Below are positions 45,281 through 53,804 of a stretch of 64,000 nucleotides of DNA, in pieces (the first letter of the stretch is position 1; each line of letters starts with the position of its first letter). Made by a program: the position numbers and the translations under genes. The DNA is from Saprospiraceae bacterium (GTDB taxonomy: Bacteria; Bacteroidota; Bacteroidia; Chitinophagales; Saprospiraceae): positions 125,073 to 189,072 of the forward strand of contig JALHLK010000001.1 in NCBI GenBank assembly GCA_022844565.1. Reading direction: 5' to 3'. The notes under the pieces were generated by a model. That model had not been told where the DNA came from and ran no database searches. It saw nothing but the letters and a program-made list of their open reading frames with translations.

Positions 45281-46126
45281 ATGCGTAAAATAGTTCAAGT
45301 TATTATTGCAGTCAATATGATGGTATGTTCAAATGTTTTTGGACAATATACCATTATGAATAAAAGTGGTGAGACGATACCTTTATTAAGTCTGATTAAT
45401 CAAATAAAGGATGTCTCTGTCGTCTTTTTTGGTGAACAGCATGACGATTCTTTGGCTCATAAAGCACAGTATGACGTGCTTTCTGAACTACACAAAGCCA
45501 AAAATGGCAAAGTGGTCTTGTCGATGGAAATGTTTGAGAGCGATGTCCAATATATTGTAGATGAGTATTTAAAAGGGCAAATCACGGAGCAAAGCTTCAA
45601 GACGGATGCCCGATCGTGGCCGAACTATGAAAAGGATTACAAGCCGATGGTTGAGTATATGAAGGCGCAAAAGGGCCATGTTGTTGCAGCGAATGCACCA
45701 AGACGATATGTCAGAATGGTCTCGCGTAATGGATTAAGTATTTTGAAGACTTTAGATAAAAAGGCATTATCATTTTTACCGAGCATGCCGATTGATACAT
45801 TGACAGGCAGGTATTACGAGCGATTTGTCGAGATCATGGGTGGCCACTCTACAGGTTTATCAAAAATTTATCATGCTCAATGTCTTTGGGATGCCTCTAT
45901 GGCTCAAAACATAGCTTCAGCGGCAAAAAAACATAAGAATAGTACAGTCATTCATATGGTCGGAAAATTCCACTGTGAAGAAAGCTTGGGTACGGTCCAA
46001 CAATTGCAGAAAAAGAATAAGAAACTGACCGTGAAAAATATAGTTGCTCTTAAAAAGACAGAATTTGAGGGATTGACACAAGAGGATAGGATGAAAAGAG
46101 CGGATTATTTGATTGTGACGGATTGA
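45281..46126 (+). CDS. ChaN-family (DUF399) haem-binding protein
   Basis: 281 residues, with a signal peptide ending near SNVFGQY. The family signature is GEQHDDSLAHKAQYDVLSEL (about 48-67), then VVLSMEMFESDVQYIVDEYL, and ANAPRRYVRMVSRNGL. ChaN proteins bind haem and are linked to iron acquisition; some relatives are erythromycin-esterase-like hydrolases. It diverges from the thioredoxin gene. Confidence 0.85.
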   Translation: MRKIVQVIIAVNMMVCSNVFGQYTIMNKSGETIPLLSLINQIKDVSVVFFGEQHDDSLAHKAQYDVLSELHKAKNGKVVLSMEMFESDVQYIVDEYLKGQITEQSFKTDARSWPNYEKDYKPMVEYMKAQKGHVVAANAPRRYVRMVSRNGLSILKTLDKKALSFLPSMPIDTLTGRYYERFVEIMGGHSTGLSKIYHAQCLWDASMAQNIASAAKKHKNSTVIHMVGKFHCEESLGTVQQLQKKNKKLTVKNIVALKKTEFEGLTQEDRMKRADYLIVTD

Positions 46127-46175
46127 TGATTCTGTTTTTTTATTTAAATTTCTAATAATGAAACTTTTATTTTGT

Positions 46176-46183
46176 TAGTTTTG
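46176..46183 (+). promoter_or_regulatory. Candidate promoter of the DUF4160/DUF2442 pair
   Basis: TAGTTTTG matches the TAnnTTTG -7 box, 44 bases upstream of the ATG at 46227. Confidence 0.5.
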
Positions 46184-46226
46184 TTGTCAAATTAGATAAC
46201 ATTAATATAGAAGTAATTAAATCAAA

Positions 46227-46457
46227 ATGCCTTGTATTAAAAAGTTAGATTCTATTAAAATTTATATTTACTCAAGAGATCATAATCCACCTCACTTTCA
46301 TGCCGTTTATGCAGAATATGAGGAACTTATTAAAATCGAAGATTTATCAACTTATTCAGGAGAAATACCTTTTAAACAAAGACGAAAAGTGATTGTATGG
46401 GCAGAAATAAACAAGGATTTCATAATTAATCAGTGGCAAAAATTCAATAAAAATTAA
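46227..46457 (+). CDS. DUF4160 domain protein
   Basis: 76 residues with the family pattern SIKIYIYSRDHNPPHFHAVY followed by IPFKQRRKVIVWAEINKDFI. DUF4160 genes often lie next to DUF2442 genes and are regarded as candidate toxin-antitoxin-like pairs (established as an association, not a proved mechanism). The stop is one base before the ATG of the next gene. Confidence 0.85.
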   Translation: MPCIKKLDSIKIYIYSRDHNPPHFHAVYAEYEELIKIEDLSTYSGEIPFKQRRKVIVWAEINKDFIINQWQKFNKN

Positions 46458-46458
46458 A

Positions 46459-46971
46459 ATGAGAACAGTTAAACGAATTGTCAAAATACATAGAATAGAT
46501 GGATATAAAGTATCAGTACTTTTTAATAATGGTGAATCTAGAGTAATTGACTTTACAAAATTATTCAAATTGTGGAAGGTTGATAAGAATGACATTGAGT
46601 ACGAAATAAGTACAAATCAAGATAAATTTAAAAGGCTTGAATTAAAAGATGGAACTTTGGTTTGGGAAGAACTGAAGATATCTAATTTGGATGAAAAAGG
46701 TAATTTTATTGAAGCTTATTATGATGTTGATCCGATTGTACTTTATGAAAATAGCAAATTGGATAGTGAGAGGCAATTAGAGTTAGGTATGCTTATTAAA
46801 AAATCTAGGACTGAACTAGGACTGACCCAAGAAGAATTAGCGAAAAAAAGTGGTACTACAAAACATTATATTTCGAGGTTAGAAAATAATAAATCAGGAA
46901 TCGAAGTATCGACTTTACGTAAAATAATTGAAGGAGGCCTAGGTAAGCAGATGAAAATAGAGATTGTCTAA
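46459..46971 (+). CDS. DUF2442 fused to an XRE helix-turn-helix
   Basis: 170 residues. Residues 1-85 match DUF2442 (YKVSVLFNNGESRVIDFTKL and the KDGTLVWEELK region). Residues 105-160 are a full HTH_3 with LGLTQEELAKKSGTTKHYIS and RLENNKSGIEVSTLRKII. Normal DUF2442 proteins are about 80-90 residues long, so this is a domain fusion. The HTH probably lets the pair repress itself. It is one base downstream of the DUF4160 gene. Confidence 0.85.
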   Translation: MRTVKRIVKIHRIDGYKVSVLFNNGESRVIDFTKLFKLWKVDKNDIEYEISTNQDKFKRLELKDGTLVWEELKISNLDEKGNFIEAYYDVDPIVLYENSKLDSERQLELGMLIKKSRTELGLTQEELAKKSGTTKHYISRLENNKSGIEVSTLRKIIEGGLGKQMKIEIV

Positions 46972-47018
46972 TTTAGATTGTCTAACAAAGATAGAGTTTT
47001 ATAATTACTCGTTTACTT

Positions 47019-48329
47019 TTACGCCACCGTATACAACATACCCGCAATCGCAGCCGTCAAAAAACAAGCCAATGTTCCTCCAACCAATGCTTTTAAACCT
47101 AATTCCGTAAGATTTTTCCTTTGGCTTGGGGCCAATGCACTGATACCCCCAATCTGGATGCCGATCGACGCGAAGTTAGAGAACCCACACAACGCATATG
47201 TAGCAATTAATACGGATTTGGGATCAATGGGAACACCTGAAGTCTTTAAAGTGCCGAGGTCTGCATAAGCTACAAATTCATTGATTACCGTCTTTTTACC
47301 TAACAACTGTCCAATTGTTAGCAAATCGTCTGCTGGAGTACCTAATATCCACGCTATGGGAGCAAATAACATACCTAGTATAAAAGTAAAATCAAATTGC
47401 TGGAAACTTCCATTGGTAAACGTCACCACCCACTCATTTAATCCTGTCCATCCACCTAGAAATTTAGCAATGATCTGATTGACAAATGCCACCAAAGCTG
47501 TAAAAACAAGTAACATTACCCCTACATTTACCGCAAGTTTTAAACCATCTGTTGATCCGGTTGCAATGGCATCTAATAGATTTAGATTTTCAGAGTTTTC
47601 CATTTTTAGTTGTTGATCGATGGATTTACTATCGGTCTCTGGTACAAGGATTTTGGCGGCTACTATGGCTGCAGGTGCCGATAAAATGGACGCTGTCAAT
47701 AAATGTTTAGCAAAATAGACCCTCATCACAGGATCATCTCCACCTAGATAGCCCACATAAGCGGCAAAAACTCCTCCTGCAATGGTTGCCATGCCACCTG
47801 TCATTAGACACATGATCTCAGATCTTGTCATATTGGACAAATATGGTTTGATAAGGAGTGGTGCTTCCGTTTGCCCGATAAATACATTGGCAGCAGTAGC
47901 TAAGCTCTCTACACCTGAAATCCCCATCGTCTTGGTCATCACCCACGCCAGTGATTTTACCACTTTCTGTAATATCCCAAAGTAATACAATACAGAGGAA
48001 AGTGCTGAGAAAAAAATAATCGTAGGCAAAACTTGAAATGCAAAAATGTACCCAAATGTATCTACCTCTGTCACCAAACCAGCAAATAAAAACTCTGCAC
48101 CTTTGCTACTAAAACTGAGCGTACGTTCAAACATTTTAGCCAACCAATCAAATATTGTCGACATAAATGGTACTTTAAGTATCATCAATGCAAGGACTAA
48201 TTGAAGTACCATACCATATATAACCAATTTCCAAGATATCGCTTTTTTATTGCTGCTAAACAAATAAGCGATGCCAAGCAAAAGTACTATTCCTAATATG
48301 CCACGACCAATATTTATGAGTAATTCCAT
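47019..48329 (-). CDS. Concentrative nucleoside transporter
   Basis: 436 residues with about 10-12 membrane segments. The CNT (NupC) family motifs are visible: VESLATAANVFIGQTEAPLL (about 146-165), MTGGMATIAGGVFAAYVGYL (about 183-202), and NEFVAYADLGTL followed by CGFSNFASIGIQIGGISAL (about 378-400). It imports nucleosides with protons or sodium. It faces the uridine kinase gene across a shared upstream region, a likely functional link in nucleoside salvage. Confidence 0.93.
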   Translation of the reverse strand: MELLINIGRGILGIVLLLGIAYLFSSNKKAISWKLVIYGMVLQLVLALMILKVPFMSTIFDWLAKMFERTLSFSSKGAEFLFAGLVTEVDTFGYIFAFQVLPTIIFFSALSSVLYYFGILQKVVKSLAWVMTKTMGISGVESLATAANVFIGQTEAPLLIKPYLSNMTRSEIMCLMTGGMATIAGGVFAAYVGYLGGDDPVMRVYFAKHLLTASILSAPAAIVAAKILVPETDSKSIDQQLKMENSENLNLLDAIATGSTDGLKLAVNVGVMLLVFTALVAFVNQIIAKFLGGWTGLNEWVVTFTNGSFQQFDFTFILGMLFAPIAWILGTPADDLLTIGQLLGKKTVINEFVAYADLGTLKTSGVPIDPKSVLIATYALCGFSNFASIGIQIGGISALAPSQRKNLTELGLKALVGGTLACFLTAAIAGMLYTVA

Positions 48330-48420
48330 TAAATGTTACTTTTTTATTCTAATTTGGCTGAAAAATAGAAATTTATTTTAATTTTTGTGGCGTTTATCAC
48401 TTTTATTTTAATAAGTAGTT

Positions 48421-49035
48421 ATGCTAATAGGAATTTCTGGAGGTAGTGGATCGGGTAAAACATCTTTTATCAACGAGTTATGTGCTCCATTCGAAAAAGA
48501 ACAAATTTGTGTGATTTCGCAAGATGATTATTATAAGGATCGTCGTAATATTGCGAAAGATGCAAATGGGATTACTAATTTTGATGTACCCGATGCTTTT
48601 TTTATGGATGAGTTTTCTCGCGACCTTAAGCTTCTTTCAGCTGGTCAAAAAGTCAGCCGTAAAGAATATGTTTTCAACAACGAAACGAAGGAGCCAAAAT
48701 TTGTGGAATTTAACCCTGCACCTATTATTGTAGTAGAAGGTTTATTCGTTTTTTACGATCAAGAAATTTTTAGCCAGTTGGATTTAAAATTATTGATCAA
48801 TGCTAAAATGAGTGACAAAATAATCAGAAGAATTAATAGAGACCGAATTGAGCGAAATTACCCATTGGAAGATGTGCTCTATCGATATCAAAACCATGTA
48901 CTACCAGCATTTGAAAAGTTTATCTTTCCATATAAAGATGAAGTTGATCTCATTGTCAATAATAGTCGAAACTATAATAAGGGTTTAGAGGTGATAAAGG
49001 GGTATATTAGAAATTTTCTTTCTGAATTAGGGTGA
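48421..49035 (+). CDS. udk: Uridine kinase-like P-loop kinase
   Basis: 204 residues. Walker A is GGSGSGKTSFINEL (residues 6-19). The uridine-kinase region SQDDYYKDRR (about 35-44) and the NFDVPDAFFMDEFSRDL segment follow. The lid region RRINRDRIERNYPLEDVLYRYQ is present. It phosphorylates uridine and cytidine. The name rests on family similarity; a phosphoribulokinase-like relative is the alternative. It is divergent from the nucleoside transporter, which fits salvage. Confidence 0.85.
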   Translation: MLIGISGGSGSGKTSFINELCAPFEKEQICVISQDDYYKDRRNIAKDANGITNFDVPDAFFMDEFSRDLKLLSAGQKVSRKEYVFNNETKEPKFVEFNPAPIIVVEGLFVFYDQEIFSQLDLKLLINAKMSDKIIRRINRDRIERNYPLEDVLYRYQNHVLPAFEKFIFPYKDEVDLIVNNSRNYNKGLEVIKGYIRNFLSELG

Positions 49036-49250
49036 AGTAGGGGTTAGGTTTTAGGGATTAGGTTTTAGAAAATTAGAAATTTAGGAAATCTAGCAAACTT
49101 AACCTTTCTCAACCTTACTTAACTTTCTTAACCACCTCGAAGTAAAGTTTAGAGAGGTTAAGTTTTGGTGTTAAGGGAAGTTAAGTTTGAAATCTTAACT
49201 TTCTCAACCTTTTTTAACCTTTCTTAACCTGCAAAACCTTCTTTTTAATC
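49036..49250. repeat. Low-complexity TTAACCTT-type repeat region
   Basis: Words like TTAACCTT, CTTAACTT and their complements (GTTAAGTTT) recur about a dozen times between 49080 and 49235. The two strands can pair over a long imperfect hairpin. No gene is present. Confidence 0.65.
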
Positions 49251-49324
49251 TCCATCCCAGTATTTCGTCAAAAATTATATAAATTTGCATTTTATTTAAA
49301 CACCTCAAGCAAATAAGAAGAAAA

Positions 49325-49954
49325 ATGTTAGCTACACTTATAGCCATTTTTGCAAGTATAATCTCGGTCGTGAATCCGTTAGGAGCAATACCAATGTATA
49401 ATTCTCTTACAAACAGTTATACCAAAGGGGAGAGACAAACTTCAGCCCTACATATAAGTCTATATTTTATTGGAATCTTAATGATTTTCTTCCTTGTAGG
49501 TACATATATTTTACAATTTTTTGGAATAAGTGTCAATGCAATGAGGATAGCAGGAGGCTTAGTCATTTTATCTAGTGGGTATGGTCTGTTACAAGGTAAA
49601 TTTGAGCAAAGTAAGATGAGTGGTAAAGTGAAAGAAGAGGCACTTCACAAGCAAGATATATCATTCTCACCTATGGCTATGCCGATGTTGAGTGGACCAG
49701 GTTCGATCTCCCTTTTGATTACATATTTTAATGAATACCAAGACATTTATTACAGGGTCGGTATTGCACTGATGATCATACTCAGTGGTTTTGTTGTTTT
49801 CATTACCTTGAGAGCAGCTCCCTTTTTAGATAGGTTTTTAGGAGTGTCCGGTCAGAGGGCAGTATCTCGTATTATGGGATTTTTAGTTATGTCAATTGGG
49901 ATTCAATATATTATTGCTGGTGTTGTTGCTTTGGTAGCAACTTTTTCAAAATAA
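49325..49954 (+). CDS. MarC family membrane protein
   Basis: 209 residues with six hydrophobic helices, the normal MarC/YhcE size. Signature SIISVVNPLGAIPMYNSLT is at residues 11-29, and the paired SFSPMAMPMLSGPGSISLLI at about 117-136. MarC-like proteins have no settled function; an earlier link to antibiotic resistance is not confirmed. A TAAATTTG box at 49280-49287 fits a -7 promoter, 37 bases upstream of the start. Confidence 0.9.
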   Translation: MLATLIAIFASIISVVNPLGAIPMYNSLTNSYTKGERQTSALHISLYFIGILMIFFLVGTYILQFFGISVNAMRIAGGLVILSSGYGLLQGKFEQSKMSGKVKEEALHKQDISFSPMAMPMLSGPGSISLLITYFNEYQDIYYRVGIALMIILSGFVVFITLRAAPFLDRFLGVSGQRAVSRIMGFLVMSIGIQYIIAGVVALVATFSK

Positions 49955-49973
49955 TTATCTTTTATTGTACTTA

Positions 49974-50133
49974 GGAGCTGTAAAGAAATAACATATACAT
50001 TTTGACTTGTTTTTTTGCTTTTTTTCTTCGTTATAAATTCGTCAATTAGCTAAGGCTATTCTTCTCATTTATGCCTCGAAAAAAAAACAGAACTACTTCG
50101 TCAAATTTGTACACTTTATTTCTTTACAGTTCC
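49974..50133. mobile_element. MITE-like element, 160 bp, inserted at a stop codon
   Basis: The terminal inverted repeats start GGAGCTGTAAAGAAATAA (left) and GGAACTGTAAAGAAATAA (complement of right). TTA direct repeats flank it at 49971-49973 and 50134-50136. There is no ORF. The right TTA is the complement of the TAA stop codon of the next gene on the minus strand. It has the same length and 3-bp duplication as the element at 29651 but different end sequences. Confidence 0.85.
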
Positions 50134-50514
50134 TTATCTTATTTTTCTTGATGCAGGTTGAGGGCTTACCACTCTTTTAAAATAATTGCCAGACAAGCTA
50201 AAAAAACCATTGACTAGTGCTATTATTAGCCCTGTGATAAAGAAAATTGGTATTTTACCAACGTTTTTAAATATTTCAGAGACCATATTTACTATACTGA
50301 CTTCAGCACTATTTTCTTTGATAAATGCTAAAACGATCCATGTTAATCCGGAAACTAAAAATGGAAAGATAAAAGCTGTATATCTTTTGTTAATAATAAA
50401 GAATCCGCAAATAAAGGAGATCAACCCCGAAATCCACCATGGTAGTACTTCTTGGCCAAATACGATGGTCAATACTATGATAACGGCTACAATTGATAAC
50501 TTGATACTTTTCAT
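50134..50514 (-). CDS. Small membrane protein, unknown function
   Basis: 126 residues with four hydrophobic helices. It starts MKSIKLSIVAVIIVLTIVFG and ends FSLSGNYFKRVVSPQPASRK before IR and the stop. No family is recognised. It lies 7 bases downstream of the penicillin-acylase gene on the same strand, so it belongs to the same transcript. The stop codon TAA (50134-50136 on the plus strand) is one copy of the MITE target duplication. Confidence 0.7.
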   Translation of the reverse strand: MKSIKLSIVAVIIVLTIVFGQEVLPWWISGLISFICGFFIINKRYTAFIFPFLVSGLTWIVLAFIKENSAEVSIVNMVSEIFKNVGKIPIFFITGLIIALVNGFFSLSGNYFKRVVSPQPASRKIR

Positions 50515-50521
50515 GATGTTG

Positions 50522-52927
50522 TTATTTTCTTTTGATAGTTATGGTTTGGACTATGTTTTCTTTTGCGATATCTTCTGGAGTATTTGAAAAGTGAAGTTTA
50601 TAATGTTCGTTTCTTAACCAATTTGGCATGAAGTTTTTATAATATTTACTTGCAGGACTGCCCATTTGACCTCCAGGATACACCCCCCATGCCTCAATTT
50701 TCTCACCTAACTCTACTACCATTCGCCAACTTGGCCCCCAAGCGGTACCAATAGCATTAATGGTTTCGGGATGGCCATCAGTTGCTAAATCTAATTCAGA
50801 AAAAGCAGGCAATCTCAAGATATGATATAAATTAGTTTTTCTTGATTGGCCCCAGACTGTCTTTTTGTTGTGTGCTGAGTTTTCGTCTTTTAGTAATTCG
50901 CTTACACTAAGATTAAAAATATCTTTTGCAGTCTCTACTGCAGGTGTATGTTTCAAATCAAAAATAATATGCTCAGGCTGCTCATTTACAAGTTTTATTA
51001 ACATGTGGGATTCTGGGTGCCTTACATGGTAATTCTTAGCAAGAGAATCAATCTCATCAAATGTAAGACTTGTCATCTTATCAAACAATTCCATAAAGAG
51101 GGCAGGGGCTTCGTTATTCTTATCAAAATAATAATCCCATTTTATCAATTTATTAAGGTAAGCTTTATTACTATCATCAGAAAATTTCATCACTGCTTGT
51201 ACAAAATCTCTAGCTTTGTAAGAGACACTGTTGCCATGCATTTCTTTCATCTCTTTCAACGTAAATATAGGCTTCTTGGCGAGGAGATCGTTTATTATCC
51301 TATTTCTGTGGTGATCGGGGTGTCTCATGGTGTAAAAATAAGGATAATTGTCACTTGTTGATTTTTGATTGGAAGATGTGATGTAGCCAGAAGTTGGGTT
51401 AAGGATATATGGCAATTCTTCAAAAGGAATTTTTTTAGCCCATAAATTTGTTGTCTTTGTTCCATCTTCAATATATAAACCATCATTTGGCCCTCGTGCA
51501 GGAAAGTCGCCATTGATTCTCAATCCAATATCACCATTTTTACTTGCAAATAGAAAATTTTGTGGTGGGTTTGAGAAAACTTTTAAATAACTATTAAACT
51601 CTTCGGTATTTTTTGCCTGCATCAGATTGACAAAAGTGGTAAAATCTGGCCTTCCAGTTTTTTGTGCGGGCATCCAACTTGATGCTAAATCATTTTTTGC
51701 ATCATTAGAAAGTTTTCGAACATAACCAAATTTTGTGATATATGCTGTATCAAATACAGATGGTTTTCCTTTTACTTTTATTTCTTTTATATTCAGTATA
51801 GCATCATGGTAAGTGCCATCCGCAAGGTATCTTTTTCTAGATGCATCTTCCCATTGGACGGTGTATAAATCCTCCATGTCCATACCGACATTGGTTTCAG
51901 TCCAAGCCATATTCTCATTAAAACCTATCATGATTCCTGGCATTCCTGGTATTGATACACCATAGGCATTAAAATCTGGGGTTTTGATTTGTAGCTCAAT
52001 CCATACAGATGGTAGTCCCAACATAAGATGTGGATCACCGCACAATATAGGATTACCTGTGCTTGATTTTGAGCCATTTATAGCCCAATTGTTAGACCCT
52101 ATACCTGGAATGTATTTTTCGAAAGATACATTCGCTATTGGCTTTATCATTGTGGTGTCTGCAATTGTCTTTGAGGTTGAGTCTTTTTTATAGATTTTAT
52201 CATTGGGAATAATTGGGTATGTTAAATTATCAGGATTTAGATACAAACTCGTAAATATTTCTTCCCCAAGAAGGCCTCTTAAATTGGTATTTGCAAGATC
52301 ATTGCTCCCGTAGCTTAATACATCTGACATATACTTAAATACATGGGCACCTTTGGTCATATCCCAAGGTTCAGGTTTAAAACCCAGAAGTTTGTACTCC
52401 ATTGGGTAATCTTTTTGTCTTAAGTTTGAGATATATTCGTTTACTCCGTCTATATATCTTTGTAATAACGCTGACTCTTTTGGATAGTTTTTCCATTCCT
52501 CTACCGCTATTTGAGCTGCATATTCCGTTCCTTTCTTTCTTCTATCTATATCAATGGGTAGAGCAGTTGGTCCTAATACTTCGGCTAACCTACTAGAGCT
52601 TGCCCTCGACAAAAAGTCCATTTGAAATAATCTTGTTTTCGCTTCTACATACCCTTGTAGAAACAAAGCATCTTCTAAAGATTGTGCATAAATGTGTGGA
52701 ATATACCGCTCATCAAAGATTACTTTAGAATCCTCATGAATTATATCACTACTCAATACAATGTCATCGTAAGAATGAATTGCATTGCTCCAAATACCTT
52801 TGACAGGATCCAAAAACTTACCTAATGCAGGCAGCGGTAGTTTTTCTAGCTTAATATTGCCATTGAAGAACAAAAGAAATAGAAGACCTAGCAATGCATT
52901 AAAGATAAATCCTATTATATTTTTCAT
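50522..52927 (-). CDS. Penicillin acylase family N-terminal nucleophile hydrolase
   Basis: 801 residues. It starts with one N-terminal hydrophobic helix (signal or anchor). The alpha part extends to about residue 277; the beta chain begins at S278 in GSNNWAINGSKSSTGNPIL, the family nucleophile. GDPHLMLGLPSVWIEL and MAWTETNVGMDMEDLY follow, and the C-terminal GTAWGPSWRMVVELG region with a GQMGSPASKYY end is typical. The enzyme hydrolyses amide bonds, for example acyl-homoserine lactones or N-acyl amino acids. The substrate is unknown. Confidence 0.93.
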   Translation of the reverse strand: MKNIIGFIFNALLGLLFLLFFNGNIKLEKLPLPALGKFLDPVKGIWSNAIHSYDDIVLSSDIIHEDSKVIFDERYIPHIYAQSLEDALFLQGYVEAKTRLFQMDFLSRASSSRLAEVLGPTALPIDIDRRKKGTEYAAQIAVEEWKNYPKESALLQRYIDGVNEYISNLRQKDYPMEYKLLGFKPEPWDMTKGAHVFKYMSDVLSYGSNDLANTNLRGLLGEEIFTSLYLNPDNLTYPIIPNDKIYKKDSTSKTIADTTMIKPIANVSFEKYIPGIGSNNWAINGSKSSTGNPILCGDPHLMLGLPSVWIELQIKTPDFNAYGVSIPGMPGIMIGFNENMAWTETNVGMDMEDLYTVQWEDASRKRYLADGTYHDAILNIKEIKVKGKPSVFDTAYITKFGYVRKLSNDAKNDLASSWMPAQKTGRPDFTTFVNLMQAKNTEEFNSYLKVFSNPPQNFLFASKNGDIGLRINGDFPARGPNDGLYIEDGTKTTNLWAKKIPFEELPYILNPTSGYITSSNQKSTSDNYPYFYTMRHPDHHRNRIINDLLAKKPIFTLKEMKEMHGNSVSYKARDFVQAVMKFSDDSNKAYLNKLIKWDYYFDKNNEAPALFMELFDKMTSLTFDEIDSLAKNYHVRHPESHMLIKLVNEQPEHIIFDLKHTPAVETAKDIFNLSVSELLKDENSAHNKKTVWGQSRKTNLYHILRLPAFSELDLATDGHPETINAIGTAWGPSWRMVVELGEKIEAWGVYPGGQMGSPASKYYKNFMPNWLRNEHYKLHFSNTPEDIAKENIVQTITIKRK

Positions 52928-53026
52928 ATATTAATATATTTTAATATGACTTATGAAGTATTGTCTAATTTATGAAGATTATATCAAATCTGAATTCCAA
53001 AATTTATGCAAGATATAATAAAGATT

Positions 53027-53791
53027 TTACCTAACAAAAACTAACTTAATTTCAGTTGAATTTTCTGGTGAATATCTATAGTTTTCCAAGGCGAAATGCT
53101 TCAGATCATCCATTTTAGTAATCTTATTTTGGAGGATATATCGCGTCATGAGTCCACGAGCCCTTTTGGCATTATAGGATATAAATTTTAATTGATTATT
53201 TTTTTCTTCTAAGAAATCAAAATCTACCCAGATATACTTATTTAGTTTGGTCTTGTCAATAGCTTTGACGTATTCAGAACTAGCTAAATTAAGTATCGTA
53301 TTTGAGTTAGCGTTTTTTAAATCCTTTAGTATGGAGTTTGTAATGATTGGTTTCCAAAAAGGATATAGTTTTATGTCATTTCCTATCAAATGAGCATAAG
53401 CAATCTCTAAACGGTAGGGTAATATCAAGTCAGAAGGTGTTAAGTATCCGTACAAGCCTGAAAGAATTCTCACATGATTTTGTGCAAAGTCTAGTGCTTC
53501 GTTATGCAATGTTCGAGCATCTAAGCCTCCATATACGTCTCCTGAGTAGGCAAATATGGATTGAATCATGTTTTCCCGCTTAGTAGTTGACCAATTTTTA
53601 TAAAGAACTTGTGTCTCAATGGCCAACTTTTCGGAGATTTTCATATTTGACATAAAATCATCAACTGAAAACTTTTTAAAATGGGTAGCTATTTTTTTAC
53701 TTATTTCTAAATGGGCTGGTTTGCTATCTATCCAAGAGTGATCAATTGGAGAATCGTCCATACCTTTAGAAGGTGATAATAAAAGAAGCAT
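53027..53791 (-). CDS. yaaA: YaaA family peroxide-stress protein
   Basis: 254 residues, usual length. It begins MLLLLSPSKGMDDSP, the N-terminal signature, and continues with AQNHVRILSGLYGYLTPSDL (about 107-126) and LNLASSEYVKAIDK. YaaA limits free iron and DNA damage under peroxide stress (established in E. coli). It starts 13 bases after the glgB stop on the same strand, so it is downstream in the same transcript. Confidence 0.95.
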   Translation of the reverse strand: MLLLLSPSKGMDDSPIDHSWIDSKPAHLEISKKIATHFKKFSVDDFMSNMKISEKLAIETQVLYKNWSTTKRENMIQSIFAYSGDVYGGLDARTLHNEALDFAQNHVRILSGLYGYLTPSDLILPYRLEIAYAHLIGNDIKLYPFWKPIITNSILKDLKNANSNTILNLASSEYVKAIDKTKLNKYIWVDFDFLEEKNNQLKFISYNAKRARGLMTRYILQNKITKMDDLKHFALENYRYSPENSTEIKLVFVR

Positions 53792-53804
53792 AATTTTGGC
53801 TTAC

